DNA of 64,000 bases from Rhodospirillales bacterium (GCA_019634165.1 JAHQVT010000012.1:181528-245527), one strand, 5' to 3'. Positions 1 through 9,403 are shown, counted from the first letter of the stretch. Program-made: numbers and translations. The notes: generated by a model not told the origin, from the letters alone.

Positions 1-478
1 CACCATTGTGTGACAGGAAAGCCCGTCGCAACGAGCGTTCAGGTGCCAATCCACCGGACTGATAAATGCCAATGTTTTCTGTTGTTGCGGTGTTCAGATC
101 CAAGAACGGCCCAACGGCGAACCCAAGAGTGGGTGTTGGCGCGTAGCCAAGGCCTATTTGGGCGCTGATCCCTTGTTGATCATTGTTGATGCCATCAAAC
201 GCCAACCAGAATTGTTCGGCCCTGTCGGGTTCACTGGGGTCAGTCCCAAGCGAAATGGCATAACTTGTCCGACCAGAAAAATAATTGCCAACAGGGGCAT
301 AGCTTGATTGTGATGTCATGCTAGGGATGACGTCACCGCCAAAGGACAACCTTGGGGAAGCGTGATTGCGATCAGTTGATTGCGCGTGGACAGCATAAAA
401 AGGGCCCAAACCTGCGCTGATACAGGTGACCAGAATTATTGTAAGCAGCGACTGTTTCACAAAATGCAGTTTCGTCAT
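1..478 (-). CDS. secreted or outer-membrane protein, C-terminus beyond the window
   Basis: An open frame runs from an ATG at 478 to the window edge (159 codons visible, no stop). The N-terminus is a clear Sec signal peptide: MTKLHFVKQ, then a hydrophobic stretch of about 20 residues ending near FYAVHA|QS. The mature part shows alternating polar and aromatic residues (GNYFSGRTSYAISLG, WLAFDGINND, IGLGYAPTPTLGFAVGPFL), as expected for beta strands of an outer-membrane barrel or surface protein. I do not recognise the family and assign no function. It is transcribed in the same direction as the hydrolase gene upstream of it (698-1540). Confidence 0.6.
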   Translation of the reverse strand, partial: MTKLHFVKQSLLTIILVTCISAGLGPFYAVHAQSTDRNHASPRLSFGGDVIPSMTSQSSYAPVGNYFSGRTSYAISLGTDPSEPDRAEQFWLAFDGINNDQQGISAQIGLGYAPTPTLGFAVGPFLDLNTATTENIGIYQSGGLAPERSLRRAFLSHNG

Positions 479-678
479 GCCGCCTGTTCCCACAGGTGTT
501 CGAACAAACACAGCAATCGACGCATTGGTCTGATAACGTCCGGGGTACTGGACAGATCAAAAGCAGTATCAGTGTCGGTCCCATACCAATCATATGGCCG
601 CCCGCGGCGACCACTTTACGTGTGGTTCTATGCGGTTCGGATCGTATCTGTTCAGGTTTCTTGATGGGGCATGGATAA

Positions 679-693
679 CACGCATCATGCGTG
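679..693. repeat. perfect 7-bp inverted repeat after the hydrolase gene
   Basis: CACGCAT-C-ATGCGTG lies a few bases past the stop codon of the minus-strand hydrolase gene. It could fold into a short hairpin marking the transcript end, but no T-tract follows, so a true terminator is unproven. The rest of 479-697 shows nothing else I can support. Confidence 0.3.
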
Positions 694-697
694 CTTA

Positions 698-1540
698 TTA
701 AGCGTCACTGCCCAAAAAATCCCTGATTGCGTTGATTTGCGCGTTGTCATTCAAATGGGGAGCATGTCCGCAATTCGCCACTGTAAAAACCGGCATTTGT
801 GGTTTTTTCTTTTTCATTTTATCGACGATGGCCTTGGGGATCAGGTCTGATTGTTCGCCACTGATTAACATGACGGGGCAGGGTAATGCGTCGAATTCGG
901 TCCAGGCGTCAAAGGAATCAATATGTTCGCCAAAGACGCGCATGACTTCCGGGTCGTAATGCATCATGAAATTGCCGTTGGGAAGACGCCGTACGGAGCG
1001 CGATGCCAAAAACGCCCATGTCGCATCATCGAAAACACCAAACGGCGCATAGACCAGACGAACAAGCTTTTCGACATCGTCAATGGTTTCAAATTCCGGT
1101 GATGCACCGACATAGGATTTGATCCTTGCAACTGCATCGGGATCAAGTTCTGGGCCAATATCGTTCAGCACAAGCTTTTCAATGCGCCCGGCGACTTCGG
1201 CAGTGGCATAAAGCCCGATCAAGCCACCCATGGATGTACCGATCCAGTCACAGGTTTCAATGCCAAAATGATCAAGCAGTTCGAACATCTGTGCGACATA
1301 GAATGGCACGGTATATTCCGTGTCGGGATCCTTGGCCCAGCCCGAAAAGCCGCGCCCGATCATGGATGGGCACAGAACATAATATTGATCGGTAAAGTGC
1401 GGTGCGACCTGGTCAAAATCATCGGCCAAGCGGGCAAGACCATGCATCATAATCAAAGGTCGTTTTGAAGGATCGCCCCATGCCCTGACATGAACTTCAT
1501 AGCCACAGCATTTGACGAAATGTTCGCGAAACTCTGCCAT
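698..1540 (-). CDS. alpha/beta hydrolase
   Basis: A 280-residue protein of the alpha/beta-hydrolase fold, the usual size for single-domain esterases and C-C hydrolases. The oxyanion-hole HG motif is at about residues 33-34 (MMHGLARLADDF). The nucleophile elbow is GTSMGG with Ser103. A likely acid residue is the Asp in SGEQSDLIP near 232, and the catalytic His is in CGHAPHLN near 259. No signal peptide or membrane segment is visible, so it should be cytoplasmic. The substrate cannot be inferred. It begins 38 bases past the stop of the methyltransferase gene on the same strand, so the two may be co-transcribed. Confidence 0.85.
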   Translation of the reverse strand: MAEFREHFVKCCGYEVHVRAWGDPSKRPLIMMHGLARLADDFDQVAPHFTDQYYVLCPSMIGRGFSGWAKDPDTEYTVPFYVAQMFELLDHFGIETCDWIGTSMGGLIGLYATAEVAGRIEKLVLNDIGPELDPDAVARIKSYVGASPEFETIDDVEKLVRLVYAPFGVFDDATWAFLASRSVRRLPNGNFMMHYDPEVMRVFGEHIDSFDAWTEFDALPCPVMLISGEQSDLIPKAIVDKMKKKKPQMPVFTVANCGHAPHLNDNAQINAIRDFLGSDA

Positions 1541-1578
1541 GAAAAGGTTCCTTGTCGGCGGATGATTTGATCAGGGGA

Positions 1579-2385
1579 TCATTCGGAACGTTTGCGCGCA
1601 ATCATAAACAGGCGATTGAACGGAAACAGGGTGCGGCCATCCTCACGGGATGGATAAACCTGATTAAGGCGGTCTTTGTATTTCGTGGTGAAAGTCGCGC
1701 GCGCTTCGTCATCAGGAAGGGCTGCCATTACCGGACGCAAGATGGTTGAACTGGTCCAGTTATAGACAGCATCCGGTCCGCTCAGGACGTGACAGTATTG
1801 TGTCTGCCACAGATCAATCTCGTCGCAGGACGGTGCAAGAACATCAAAATAATCGCCGGGTCGCATGATGCGGGCGGCATGCATTGCCTTTGCCACTTCC
1901 TTGCGCCAATCAATGCCAGCTTCACCGATCAGCTGATGGCTGGGTGCAAGGAAGTTGTTGGGCACCTGAATGGCTATAAAACCGCCAGGACGGACATATT
2001 CAATCAGCTTTGGAAACAGGCTGGAATGATCGGGGACCCAATGAAGGGCTGCGTTGGAAAATAGCAGATCAACCTGATCTTCAGGTTCCCATGACGCGAT
2101 GTCGGCTTTTTGCCATTCAATATTTTCATCACGCTTGCGTGCGGTTTCCAACATCTCGTCAGATGAATCAACCCCGACAATACGCGGAGTATCTTCGCCT
2201 GATGTGCCAAAGGCATCCGCCAGAACAGCAGTCACCGACCCCGGACCGCAGCCCAGATCGACGATGTGACGCGGGGAAAAGCCGCTTGCTGCTTTGGGCA
2301 AGCGGGCGATCAGGTCGATGGCCGGTCTTAGGCGCTCATTGCCAAATAAACCGTAACGGGCAGGATCCCAATGTGTATTGCTCAT
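1579..2385 (-). CDS. tam: class I SAM-dependent methyltransferase, trans-aconitate 2-methyltransferase-like
   Basis: A 268-residue protein. The SAM-binding motif I is VDLGCGPGSVT at about residues 42-52. An acidic motif-II region follows (VGVDSSDEM), then motif IV (DLLFSNAALHWVPDH). The N-terminus (HWDPARYGLFGNERLRPA) and the overall length resemble Tam, which methylates trans-aconitate, the spontaneous isomer of the TCA intermediate cis-aconitate. The fold assignment is firm. The exact substrate is inferred from resemblance only. Confidence 0.75.
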   Translation of the reverse strand: MSNTHWDPARYGLFGNERLRPAIDLIARLPKAASGFSPRHIVDLGCGPGSVTAVLADAFGTSGEDTPRIVGVDSSDEMLETARKRDENIEWQKADIASWEPEDQVDLLFSNAALHWVPDHSSLFPKLIEYVRPGGFIAIQVPNNFLAPSHQLIGEAGIDWRKEVAKAMHAARIMRPGDYFDVLAPSCDEIDLWQTQYCHVLSGPDAVYNWTSSTILRPVMAALPDDEARATFTTKYKDRLNQVYPSREDGRTLFPFNRLFMIARKRSE

Positions 2386-2455
2386 GGATAATTCTTAGAG
2401 CTTTTTGGGTTTGTTTTAAAGCATTTGATGCCGCATTCGGCCCGATAGAGGCGGA

Positions 2456-2644
2456 TCAGTGATCAGATGCTTCAAGCTGGTCATAATATCCCTTGATCAT
2501 GTGGAACATGAACAATACCGCGCCAATAAACAGCGCAAGCCCAACAAAATAGGAATAACTGTCTTGCGAACCTGCTGCATAAAACAGGCCGAAAAGACCA
2601 ACGAAGACGGTTAAAACACCAAAGATAATTCGATCCATACCCAT
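2456..2644 (-). CDS. small membrane protein, unknown
   Basis: A 62-residue protein with two predicted membrane helices: residues about 5-24 (IIFGVLTVFVGLFGLFYAAG) and 31-50 (YFVGLALFIGAVLFMFHMIK), followed by a short polar tail ending in His. Start MGMDRIIF is preceded on the minus strand by a GGGGGTC tract that can serve as ribosome binding site. The coding potential looks real because it fills the space between rppH and tam on the same strand. I do not recognise the family. Confidence 0.6.
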   Translation of the reverse strand: MGMDRIIFGVLTVFVGLFGLFYAAGSQDSYSYFVGLALFIGAVLFMFHMIKGYYDQLEASDH

Positions 2645-2728
2645 ATTGAAGACCCCCTAGAACGTAAGTGTCTGATAAATCGCTAAACTTATCGAAAACA
2701 TGTCGCGGCGAAACCGCAAGTTATCTCT

Positions 2729-3280
2729 TTATGCATTTTTCATTTCACGAATTCTTTGAGGTACATCACAAAATGTATCGGCAAGTTGCAAATAAACGGG
2801 GCGCTTAAACGGGACAATTAAATCGGGCAAGGTCGCCAAATCGTTCCAGCGCCAATCGTCGAACTCAGGATTGGGGACATCAATTTTGATATGCTTGTCC
2901 TTGCCGGTAAAACGCATTGCGAACCATTTTTGTTTTTGCCCGCGATATTTGCCTTTGAATGCTTTGCCGATCAAATGGTCAGGCAGGTCATAGGTTAGCC
3001 AACCAGGCGTCTCGGCAATAATTTCGGCCTTATCTGTGCCGACACCGATTTCCTCGACAAGTTCACGCATTGCAGCCTCCACCGGGGTCTCGCCGTCATC
3101 GATCCCGCCCTGTGGTAATTGCCAAGCCCCTTCAAAGCCAATTCGGTTGCCCATCCAGACCAAACCGTCGGTATTAAACAGCGCAATACCGACACAGGGT
3201 CGATATGGCAGATCTTCCGCACGGACTTTGCCCTTTTTTTTCGGGGCATCATTTGTTGAGGTTGCAGAGGTTTTTGCCAT
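2729..3280 (-). CDS. rppH: RNA 5'-pyrophosphohydrolase RppH (Nudix)
   Basis: A 183-residue Nudix hydrolase expected to convert 5'-triphosphate mRNA ends to monophosphate and so trigger decay. The Nudix box spans about residues 58-80, with the metal-binding core RELVEEIGV. It is preceded by the alphaproteobacterial RppH signature YRPCVGIALFN and AWQLPQGG. A downstream QKWFAMRF motif also fits the family. The N-terminal extension of about 25 residues is lysine-rich and low-complexity. The ATG has an AGGGATC ribosome-binding sequence just upstream. It lies directly downstream of the YibQ-like gene on the same strand. Confidence 0.92.
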   Translation of the reverse strand: MAKTSATSTNDAPKKKGKVRAEDLPYRPCVGIALFNTDGLVWMGNRIGFEGAWQLPQGGIDDGETPVEAAMRELVEEIGVGTDKAEIIAETPGWLTYDLPDHLIGKAFKGKYRGQKQKWFAMRFTGKDKHIKIDVPNPEFDDWRWNDLATLPDLIVPFKRPVYLQLADTFCDVPQRIREMKNA

Positions 3281-3325
3281 GGTGATCCCTGATTGGTCGG
3301 TGCCAGACGCGCTGGGCTTTTATTG

Positions 3326-4888
3326 CTAATTTTCGATTGTTCCGGCGTCTTCTGAATTGCCTTCATTTTCGGCAGCGTCTTCGGCTATTGCCGCGTTTTC
3401 ACGTTCTTCGGCTTCGATACGGGCGGCTTCTGCCTCGTCGGCCGATTGCGGCGTCACTTGCAGATTGGCAATCGCACTTACCGGAACCAGTTCAACACCG
3501 AACCGTTTTAACCGAATTGCCCAACTCCGCAGGCGCTGGATGGTGACCGGATAGGACTGCGCAATGCCAATGGCTGTGCCGTTGCGCTTGGCAAGATCGA
3601 CCAGTTCGGCCAGTTTTGCATCAATCTGACGGCGGCTGGGAACACCATCAATGATGATATTCCCAATTGCGTTTGGCGTTCCGGAATTGGAAGCCAGTTG
3701 TACGCCGTAACTGGCCTGACCGCTGCTTGATCCTTCGGCAAACATAAGCCCCGTGCGTGAGATGAATTCAATGATGGGTCGGATCGCACTATCAAGACTG
3801 CCAAACTTGGCCCCCTCATGACTGACAAGGCCAACATATCCGGGGAACTGAGCCAGTAACCATTCGAGCCGAACAAGGTTTTCGCCTTCTGAAAGCGATG
3901 TCAAAAGTGCCCGTGGCCCCGGATCGGACAGCGGGAAGTCAACGGGTTCCATGGGCAGTTCAAGGAAGACTTCATGCCCCATAGCGCGGGCATCACGGGC
4001 AACGGTTTGCACATTGCGGGCATAAGGTGAAATCGCAAGCGAGATATTGAGCGGCAACTTGTTGATGGCGGTTTCTGTCCGCGTTTCGTTCAAGCCAACC
4101 CCGGTCAGCATGATCGCAACATAAGGCTGCCCTTCGACCAACTCGAACGGGCGCTTATAGGCCTCGAACGGTGTTGTGCCGTCATCTGCGATCCGGGGAA
4201 TCCGCCCAAAACTGCCTTCTTCATCCATGCCGGGCAAGGGGGCCGGGCGCAAAGGATCAGGCTCAATCGGGTCATCAATCGACCCTTCTTCTGCGATCAG
4301 GGCTGCTAGTTCTTCAGGTGTTGGCTGATCGCCTTGGGTGCCATCCGTTTGAGTCGATGCCCCGCTTGGGTTGGAAACGCCATTAATCTGATTGGCGATT
4401 TCTTCTGCGGTTAAAGGTCCATCTTCTGGTGCATTTTCGCCCTGCTGGGCGCGGTCACGATCCTGCACATCACGGACACCGCGGGCAATTTCTTCTTGCA
4501 GTTCACGTTCTGAGCCGGGGACGGCCACAGTTGTTTCTGGCGCACCCGCATGGAACAGCCGCCAGCCGGTTTCAGGGTCAAGAATAGGGATCATGGCAAT
4601 AGCTGTCGCCCCGAAGGGTGATAGGAACAGCGTAATGATCAGAAGTTTCGACAACCAACTGCGTCGCGATATGGGGCGCTTGGGCAGTTTTTGGGTTTGA
4701 ATGTCGATCGGCCATTCATTGAAGGGCAGGTCTTCTAGATTAATCTCTTCTTCTTCATCGTCGTCCTGACCGTCGGCGTCAGTCATCCCCTCGTCAAGGT
4801 CGTCGGCCAGATCGTCGGCCATGTCCTCGTCGATATCGCCGTTGTTCTTTTTACGGAACGGCAAGGAATTTAGGATTTTCCTGAACAC
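3326..4888 (-). CDS. divergent polysaccharide deacetylase family protein (YibQ-like)
   Basis: A 520-residue protein from a GTG start. The N-terminus (about residues 1-75) is acidic and disordered. One membrane helix lies near 79-98 (LLIITLFLSPFGATAIAMI). An acidic, proline-rich linker follows. The YibQ-like domain covers about 245-480 (PYVAIMLTGVGLN, LPLNISLAISPYA, GHEVFLELPMEP, FAEGSSSGQ). The acidic metal-binding positions expected of active polysaccharide deacetylases near the first strand read LTGVGLN here, so catalysis is doubtful. A cell-wall role is inferred from the neighbours: it follows gpmI, an EnvC-like gene and ctpA, as yibQ follows gpmM-envC in E. coli. Confidence 0.85.
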   Translation of the reverse strand: MFRKILNSLPFRKKNNGDIDEDMADDLADDLDEGMTDADGQDDDEEEEINLEDLPFNEWPIDIQTQKLPKRPISRRSWLSKLLIITLFLSPFGATAIAMIPILDPETGWRLFHAGAPETTVAVPGSERELQEEIARGVRDVQDRDRAQQGENAPEDGPLTAEEIANQINGVSNPSGASTQTDGTQGDQPTPEELAALIAEEGSIDDPIEPDPLRPAPLPGMDEEGSFGRIPRIADDGTTPFEAYKRPFELVEGQPYVAIMLTGVGLNETRTETAINKLPLNISLAISPYARNVQTVARDARAMGHEVFLELPMEPVDFPLSDPGPRALLTSLSEGENLVRLEWLLAQFPGYVGLVSHEGAKFGSLDSAIRPIIEFISRTGLMFAEGSSSGQASYGVQLASNSGTPNAIGNIIIDGVPSRRQIDAKLAELVDLAKRNGTAIGIAQSYPVTIQRLRSWAIRLKRFGVELVPVSAIANLQVTPQSADEAEAARIEAEERENAAIAEDAAENEGNSEDAGTIEN

Positions 4889-4922
4889 GAACAGTTAGTC
4901 TCTCACGATGCCGGACTGGACC

Positions 4923-6224
4923 TTACCCATGTGGGCGGGGACCAAACAGGGAAATGCCCCGGATCATGTCAAGCGCACGCGAAAGCTGATAATCATCTAT
5001 CGCAAGTTGCTCGGCCTGATCGCGGCGGGAATTTGCATCCTCTTCTGCATTTGTTGTGCTGGCATCTTCGTTACGAAGTGCACCATTAAGGGATGCTTCG
5101 GAACGTCTGGTGTCAGCTTCGATGCTTTCAACGCGGGCTTGCGGAACAATGATGTCCGGAACGATCCCGACTTCCTGAATTGATTTGCCCGACGGGGTGT
5201 AATAGCGCGCCGTGGTCAAACGAAGTGCGACATTGCCTGGCATTGGCAGGATGGTTTGAACCGATCCTTTGCCAAAACTGCGCGTACCCATAATGACTGC
5301 GCGGCGGTGATCCTGAAGCGCACCGGCAACAATTTCAGATGCAGAAGCAGAACCGTCATTGATCAAAACAACCACAGGAAGCCCATCAGCAAGATCGCCA
5401 GAGCGTGCATTATAGCGTTCGGTGTTTTGCGTATCACGCGGACGGGTAGAGACGATTTCACCTTTATCAAGGAAGGCATCTGATACTGAAATTGCCTGAT
5501 CAAGCAAACCGCCGGGATTGTTGCGAAGATCGATCACCAGTCCTTTGATTTCCGGTCCGATCTGTTCGCGCATGTCACCAATCGCGCGCTGCAGGCCGCT
5601 AAAGGTTTGCTCGTTGAACTTGGTGATACGGATGTAACCGATATCTTCTTTGACTTCAGCGCGGACCGACTGAATTTTGATCACTGCACGGGTCAATGTC
5701 ACATCAAATGGGGCTTGTTCACCTTTGCGGATGATGGTCAGGATAATATCGGTATTGACCTTGCCGCGCATCATTTCGACCGCGTCATTAAGTGTCAGGC
5801 CGCGAATGGTGGTGCCATCAATGTGGGTGATAAAGTCGCCAGACTGCAAACCAGCTTTTTCAGCCGGGGTGTCATAGATCGGTGCGATGACTTTGACGAA
5901 ACCGTCTTCCATCGTAACTTCGATGCCAAGCCCGCCAAACTCACCACGGGTATCAACCTGCATTTCCTCGAAATTATCCATGTTAAGATAAGAGGAATGC
6001 GGATCAAGTGACGTCAGCATGCCGTTGATGGCAGCCTCGATCAGCTGTTTGTCATCGACATTTTCGACATATTTGGCTTTCACCTGTTCAAAGACATCAC
6101 CGAACAGGTTGAGCAGGCGATAAGTCTCGGCCGAAGAAGTTGAAGATTGCGCCAAACATGGGGACGCAAGGCCGAAAGTCATGCCGGTCGCGAGAGCGAG
6201 TACTGCCAATCGAGAGGTTTTCAT
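4923..6224 (-). CDS. ctpA: S41 carboxyl-terminal processing protease (CtpA)
   Basis: 433 residues from the ATG at 6224, which overlaps the stop of the EnvC-like gene as ATGA and has AAGG 8-9 bases upstream. This is a better start than the in-frame codon at 6257. There is a signal peptide of about 26 residues ending PCLAQ, then a PDZ domain (GGLGIEVTMEDG to MMRGKVNT, about 85-175) and the S41 catalytic domain. The catalytic Ser lies in NDGSASASEIVAG and the catalytic Lys in GTRSFGKGSVQ. DLRNNPGG also matches the family. It is periplasmic and probably cleaves envelope proteins, possibly regulating murein hydrolases. The C-terminal about 60 residues are polar and disordered. Confidence 0.93.
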   Translation of the reverse strand: MKTSRLAVLALATGMTFGLASPCLAQSSTSSAETYRLLNLFGDVFEQVKAKYVENVDDKQLIEAAINGMLTSLDPHSSYLNMDNFEEMQVDTRGEFGGLGIEVTMEDGFVKVIAPIYDTPAEKAGLQSGDFITHIDGTTIRGLTLNDAVEMMRGKVNTDIILTIIRKGEQAPFDVTLTRAVIKIQSVRAEVKEDIGYIRITKFNEQTFSGLQRAIGDMREQIGPEIKGLVIDLRNNPGGLLDQAISVSDAFLDKGEIVSTRPRDTQNTERYNARSGDLADGLPVVVLINDGSASASEIVAGALQDHRRAVIMGTRSFGKGSVQTILPMPGNVALRLTTARYYTPSGKSIQEVGIVPDIIVPQARVESIEADTRRSEASLNGALRNEDASTTNAEEDANSRRDQAEQLAIDDYQLSRALDMIRGISLFGPRPHG

Positions 6225-7588
6225 CCACTTACCTTGCCGTTTTTCGAGGCCAGCCACGGAAGCGGATTAATTGCTTCCCCGTCCTGACGCATCTCCAGAT
6301 ACAGTTTTGGCGCAGTTTCACCCATAATACCAACAGGTTCACCCGCCAAGAGATATTGTCCTACCACACTGTCGAGCCGATCAAAACCAGCGATAAGGCT
6401 ATGGTATCCTTCGCCGTGTTCGATAATCAAGAGTCGGCCGTAACCTCGGAAGGGGCCGGAAAAGACAACTTTGCCATCAAACGGTGAGACAACCTGTGCA
6501 TTTGCACGTGTGCTGATCTCAATTCCTTTTGATTTTGTGACGGTTAATCCGTCCGGACCGCGTGATTTTTCCCCAAACAGTGTGACGACTTTGCCACTGG
6601 CTGGCATGCGCAAGTCACCATGGGCCAGTGTAATCGAACTTCCAACAGCAAAGTCTTCGTCGTTTGCGGTGTCGTTATCGTTATCATTCCTGGCATCACC
6701 CGGTTCATCTTTGTCCGCAGGTGGTGGAGGAGGTGTATTTTTTGCGATGGTCGAAGTTCCAAGCGTATCGGCGTCGGGTTCCGTGCGCGTTGCAATTTGA
6801 ACATCCGGACGGCTACGCGGTATGGGCAAGCCTTCGGCACGCTTGCGTAATGTCCGCAATAGATCGCCAAGCGATTTTGCTTCGTCGGCAAGTGCGCTGA
6901 CGGCTTTGGCAGCTTCGTGGGCTTCGGCCTCGGTTGCGGCACGAAGTCGGCGCTTTTCATCTAACAGGTCGGCAAGGGATGCGCGTTCTGACTGAAGTGC
7001 CGCCGTGGCCTTGGCGACGTCGCTGCGACGATTGCGGATATCTTCGCGCAGGCCTGCAATTTCGCCAAGTTCCTTACGCAGATCACGTGCATGTTGTTCA
7101 ACACCGGGAAGGGCTGCCTTTAACAACACGGCGGATCGCAAGGTATCTTGCGGCGATGTCGGCAGGGCAATCACGGCTTCTGGTGGGGTGGTCGATAGGC
7201 GCTGCAATGCCATAAGAATGCGGGCATATTGCCCGGCCTTATCTTCAAGGCTGGTGGCTGCAACCTTTTCCCGGGATTCAAGCGATGCCAGTTGATCTTC
7301 GAGATCGGTCAGGCTGGTTTCAAGACGCTGGGTGCGACGGGCAACCGAAATGGCTTCGGATTGAAGGGCTTGTTCTTCGGTCCACAATTCACGCGATTTA
7401 CGTGACAGGAATTCTTCTTGTTTTTGCTGTTCGGTAAGTTGGCTTTCAAGTTGATCAAGTTTCTGATCAACTTTTTCCAGCGATTGGGCATAAGAAGGCG
7501 CTGCCGCGCCTGCAAGCAAAACTGCCAAAGCAGTCAGCGCAGGCAGGGCGATCCTGTAAGCAATGTTAGCCAGCAAGAAGCGCATCAT
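6221..7588 (-). CDS. EnvC-like murein hydrolase activator (degenerate LytM/M23)
   Basis: A 455-residue protein with a signal peptide (hydrophobic 12-30, AAAPSYAQ). A long coiled coil covers about 36-250 (VDQKLDQLESQLTEQQKQEE onward). A Pro/Asp/Asn-rich linker follows, then a C-terminal LytM/M23 fold at about 320-455. The usual zinc ligands are missing: the region that normally holds HxGxD reads KGIEIS, and the HLHFE motif is replaced by LYLEMR. The same losses mark E. coli EnvC, which activates amidases rather than cutting peptidoglycan. The gene follows gpmI, as envC follows gpmM in E. coli. It overlaps ctpA by four bases, which implies translational coupling. Confidence 0.88.
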   Translation of the reverse strand: MMRFLLANIAYRIALPALTALAVLLAGAAAPSYAQSLEKVDQKLDQLESQLTEQQKQEEFLSRKSRELWTEEQALQSEAISVARRTQRLETSLTDLEDQLASLESREKVAATSLEDKAGQYARILMALQRLSTTPPEAVIALPTSPQDTLRSAVLLKAALPGVEQHARDLRKELGEIAGLREDIRNRRSDVAKATAALQSERASLADLLDEKRRLRAATEAEAHEAAKAVSALADEAKSLGDLLRTLRKRAEGLPIPRSRPDVQIATRTEPDADTLGTSTIAKNTPPPPPADKDEPGDARNDNDNDTANDEDFAVGSSITLAHGDLRMPASGKVVTLFGEKSRGPDGLTVTKSKGIEISTRANAQVVSPFDGKVVFSGPFRGYGRLLIIEHGEGYHSLIAGFDRLDSVVGQYLLAGEPVGIMGETAPKLYLEMRQDGEAINPLPWLASKNGKVSG

Positions 7589-9158
7589 TCTGTTTTAGGC
7601 CCTTTAGCAACGGTTTACCCGTCATTTCAGCGGGTTGCGGTATGCCAAGCAGTTGCAACAATGTTGGTGCAACATCGGCAAGACGGCCATTCTCCAACGT
7701 TACCCCTTCTGGACCGTTAACAAGGATGGTCGGTACCAAATTAAGAGTATGGGCGGTGTGTGGTTCGCCTGTTTCCTGATCGACCATCATTTCGCAATTT
7801 CCGTGGTCGGCTGTGACAAAGGCAACGCCACCAACCGATTTGATCGCGTCAATTACCTTGCCAAGGCAGGTGTCAACGGCCTCGGCGGCTTTGATCGCGG
7901 CTTCTAGGATGCCGCTGTGACCGACCATATCTGGATTGGCAAAATTAAGAATGATGGTGTCATAGGTTTCCGCCTTGATCGCAGCCACCAGCTTTTTTGT
8001 GACTTCGGGGGCGGACATTTCCGGTTGCAAGTCGTAGGTCGCGACCTTTGGTGATGCGACAAGAATGCGATCTTCGCCTTCAAATACCTGTTCTTCACCG
8101 CCGTTAAAGAAGAACGATACATGCGGGTATTTTTCGGTTTCAGCGATGCGAAGCTGTTTTAATCCAGCCTTGGAAACCACTTCGCCAAAGATGTTTGGCA
8201 AGGTTTGGGGCGGATAAATCGCATCCATGTATTTGGCATGTTCAGATGAATATTCGACCATGCCGGCCTGAACCGCAAATTTGGGCGCGGTGCCACGGTT
8301 AAAGCCATCAAATTCCGGTGCGCAGAGGGCGGCCAGAATTTCACGGGCGCGGTCCGCACGGTAATTGGTCATTAACAGGCCATCGCCATCGGCAATGCCG
8401 TCATACCCATCAATTACCGTCGGCAGAACAAATTCATCGGTGGTATCTGCAGCATAGGCGGCTGCAATTGCGGCTTCAGCACTTTCCGCACTGCGGCCAT
8501 CGGCGTAGTTTTTGCCCTGAACCATGGTGAAATAGGCCTGACTGACGCGTTCCCAACGGTTGTCGCGGTCCAAGGCGTAGTAACGCCCGGTTACGGTCGC
8601 GATTTCAACATCAGCATCGCCAATCAAGGCACGGAATTTCTCAAGGAATTTTGCTGCACTTTTCGGCGGTGTATCGCGGCCATCAAGATAGGCATGGATT
8701 TTTACCGGCACGCCCGCATTGGCGATGATTTTTGCCAAGGCAGCCATATGGACCTGATGGGAATGCACCCCGCCTTCGGACAAAAGACCGGCAATATGAC
8801 AAACACCCTTGCTGTCGATCAGTTTGGCGATGACTTTTTTGACAGTGTCCGTTTCGGCAATGGTGCCGGTTTTAACAGCTTCGTCAATTTTGGGTAGTTC
8901 CTGCATCACAACGCGGCCTGCGCCCAAATTCATGTGACCGACTTCCGAATTCCCCATCTGGCCTTCTGGTAGGCCAACATCCAGACCACAGGCCTTTAAA
9001 AAGCCAGTTGGATTGTTGGCATATAGATCATCCCAGACAGGTGTGTTGGCCAAGGCAACAGCGTTGTCCTTGCTTTCTTCGCGATAACCCCAGCCATCAA
9101 GAATACAGAGCACTACCGGGCGCGCGGGTTTTGCCAAATTCGATACAGTCACGTTCAT
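7566..9158 (-). CDS. gpmI: 2,3-bisphosphoglycerate-independent phosphoglycerate mutase
   Basis: 530 residues from the ATG at 9158. A TTG seven codons upstream is possible but less likely. The enzyme interconverts 3- and 2-phosphoglycerate in glycolysis and gluconeogenesis. VVLCILDGWG carries the first Mn-binding Asp (Asp21). The phosphorylated Ser71 lies in GQMGNSEVGH. Further alkaline-phosphatase-superfamily metal motifs include NFANPDMVGH and FVTADHGNCE near the C-terminus. Length is slightly above the common 505-515. Its end overlaps the start of the EnvC-like gene by 23 bases, which fits an operon. Confidence 0.96.
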   Translation of the reverse strand: MNVTVSNLAKPARPVVLCILDGWGYREESKDNAVALANTPVWDDLYANNPTGFLKACGLDVGLPEGQMGNSEVGHMNLGAGRVVMQELPKIDEAVKTGTIAETDTVKKVIAKLIDSKGVCHIAGLLSEGGVHSHQVHMAALAKIIANAGVPVKIHAYLDGRDTPPKSAAKFLEKFRALIGDADVEIATVTGRYYALDRDNRWERVSQAYFTMVQGKNYADGRSAESAEAAIAAAYAADTTDEFVLPTVIDGYDGIADGDGLLMTNYRADRAREILAALCAPEFDGFNRGTAPKFAVQAGMVEYSSEHAKYMDAIYPPQTLPNIFGEVVSKAGLKQLRIAETEKYPHVSFFFNGGEEQVFEGEDRILVASPKVATYDLQPEMSAPEVTKKLVAAIKAETYDTIILNFANPDMVGHSGILEAAIKAAEAVDTCLGKVIDAIKSVGGVAFVTADHGNCEMMVDQETGEPHTAHTLNLVPTILVNGPEGVTLENGRLADVAPTLLQLLGIPQPAEMTGKPLLKGLKQNDALLAG

Positions 9159-9374
9159 AGACCCCACTGATAAGGACAAAGGCTGAATTACCCGTAAATA
9201 ATTACCAGTAAATATGGTGACTTACAGGGTGTTTTGCCATCAATCCCGTTGCGTGGGCAGGGTGGGTTAACCGTTCCTCACAACAGGCACATGATTAGAA
9301 CCGGCAATTTAACACGAATGGTGTTGCGAAACAGCACCCGGCCAAGGAATTTTTTGCAGGTGCAAAGCTGCTTT

Positions 9375-9403
9375 TTGACAGGGTGTTAAGACCCAGATAC
9401 TCT
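9375..9403 (+). promoter_or_regulatory. sigma70-like promoter for the sdaA riboswitch transcript
   Basis: TTGACA (9375-9380), a 17-base spacer, then TACTCT (9398-9403). Transcription would start near 9410, about 45 bases before the first glycine aptamer. The -35 is perfect and the -10 is a partial match. The rest of the gpmI-sdaA gap (9159-9374) is AT-rich and must hold the divergent gpmI promoter, which I could not fix. Confidence 0.55.
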
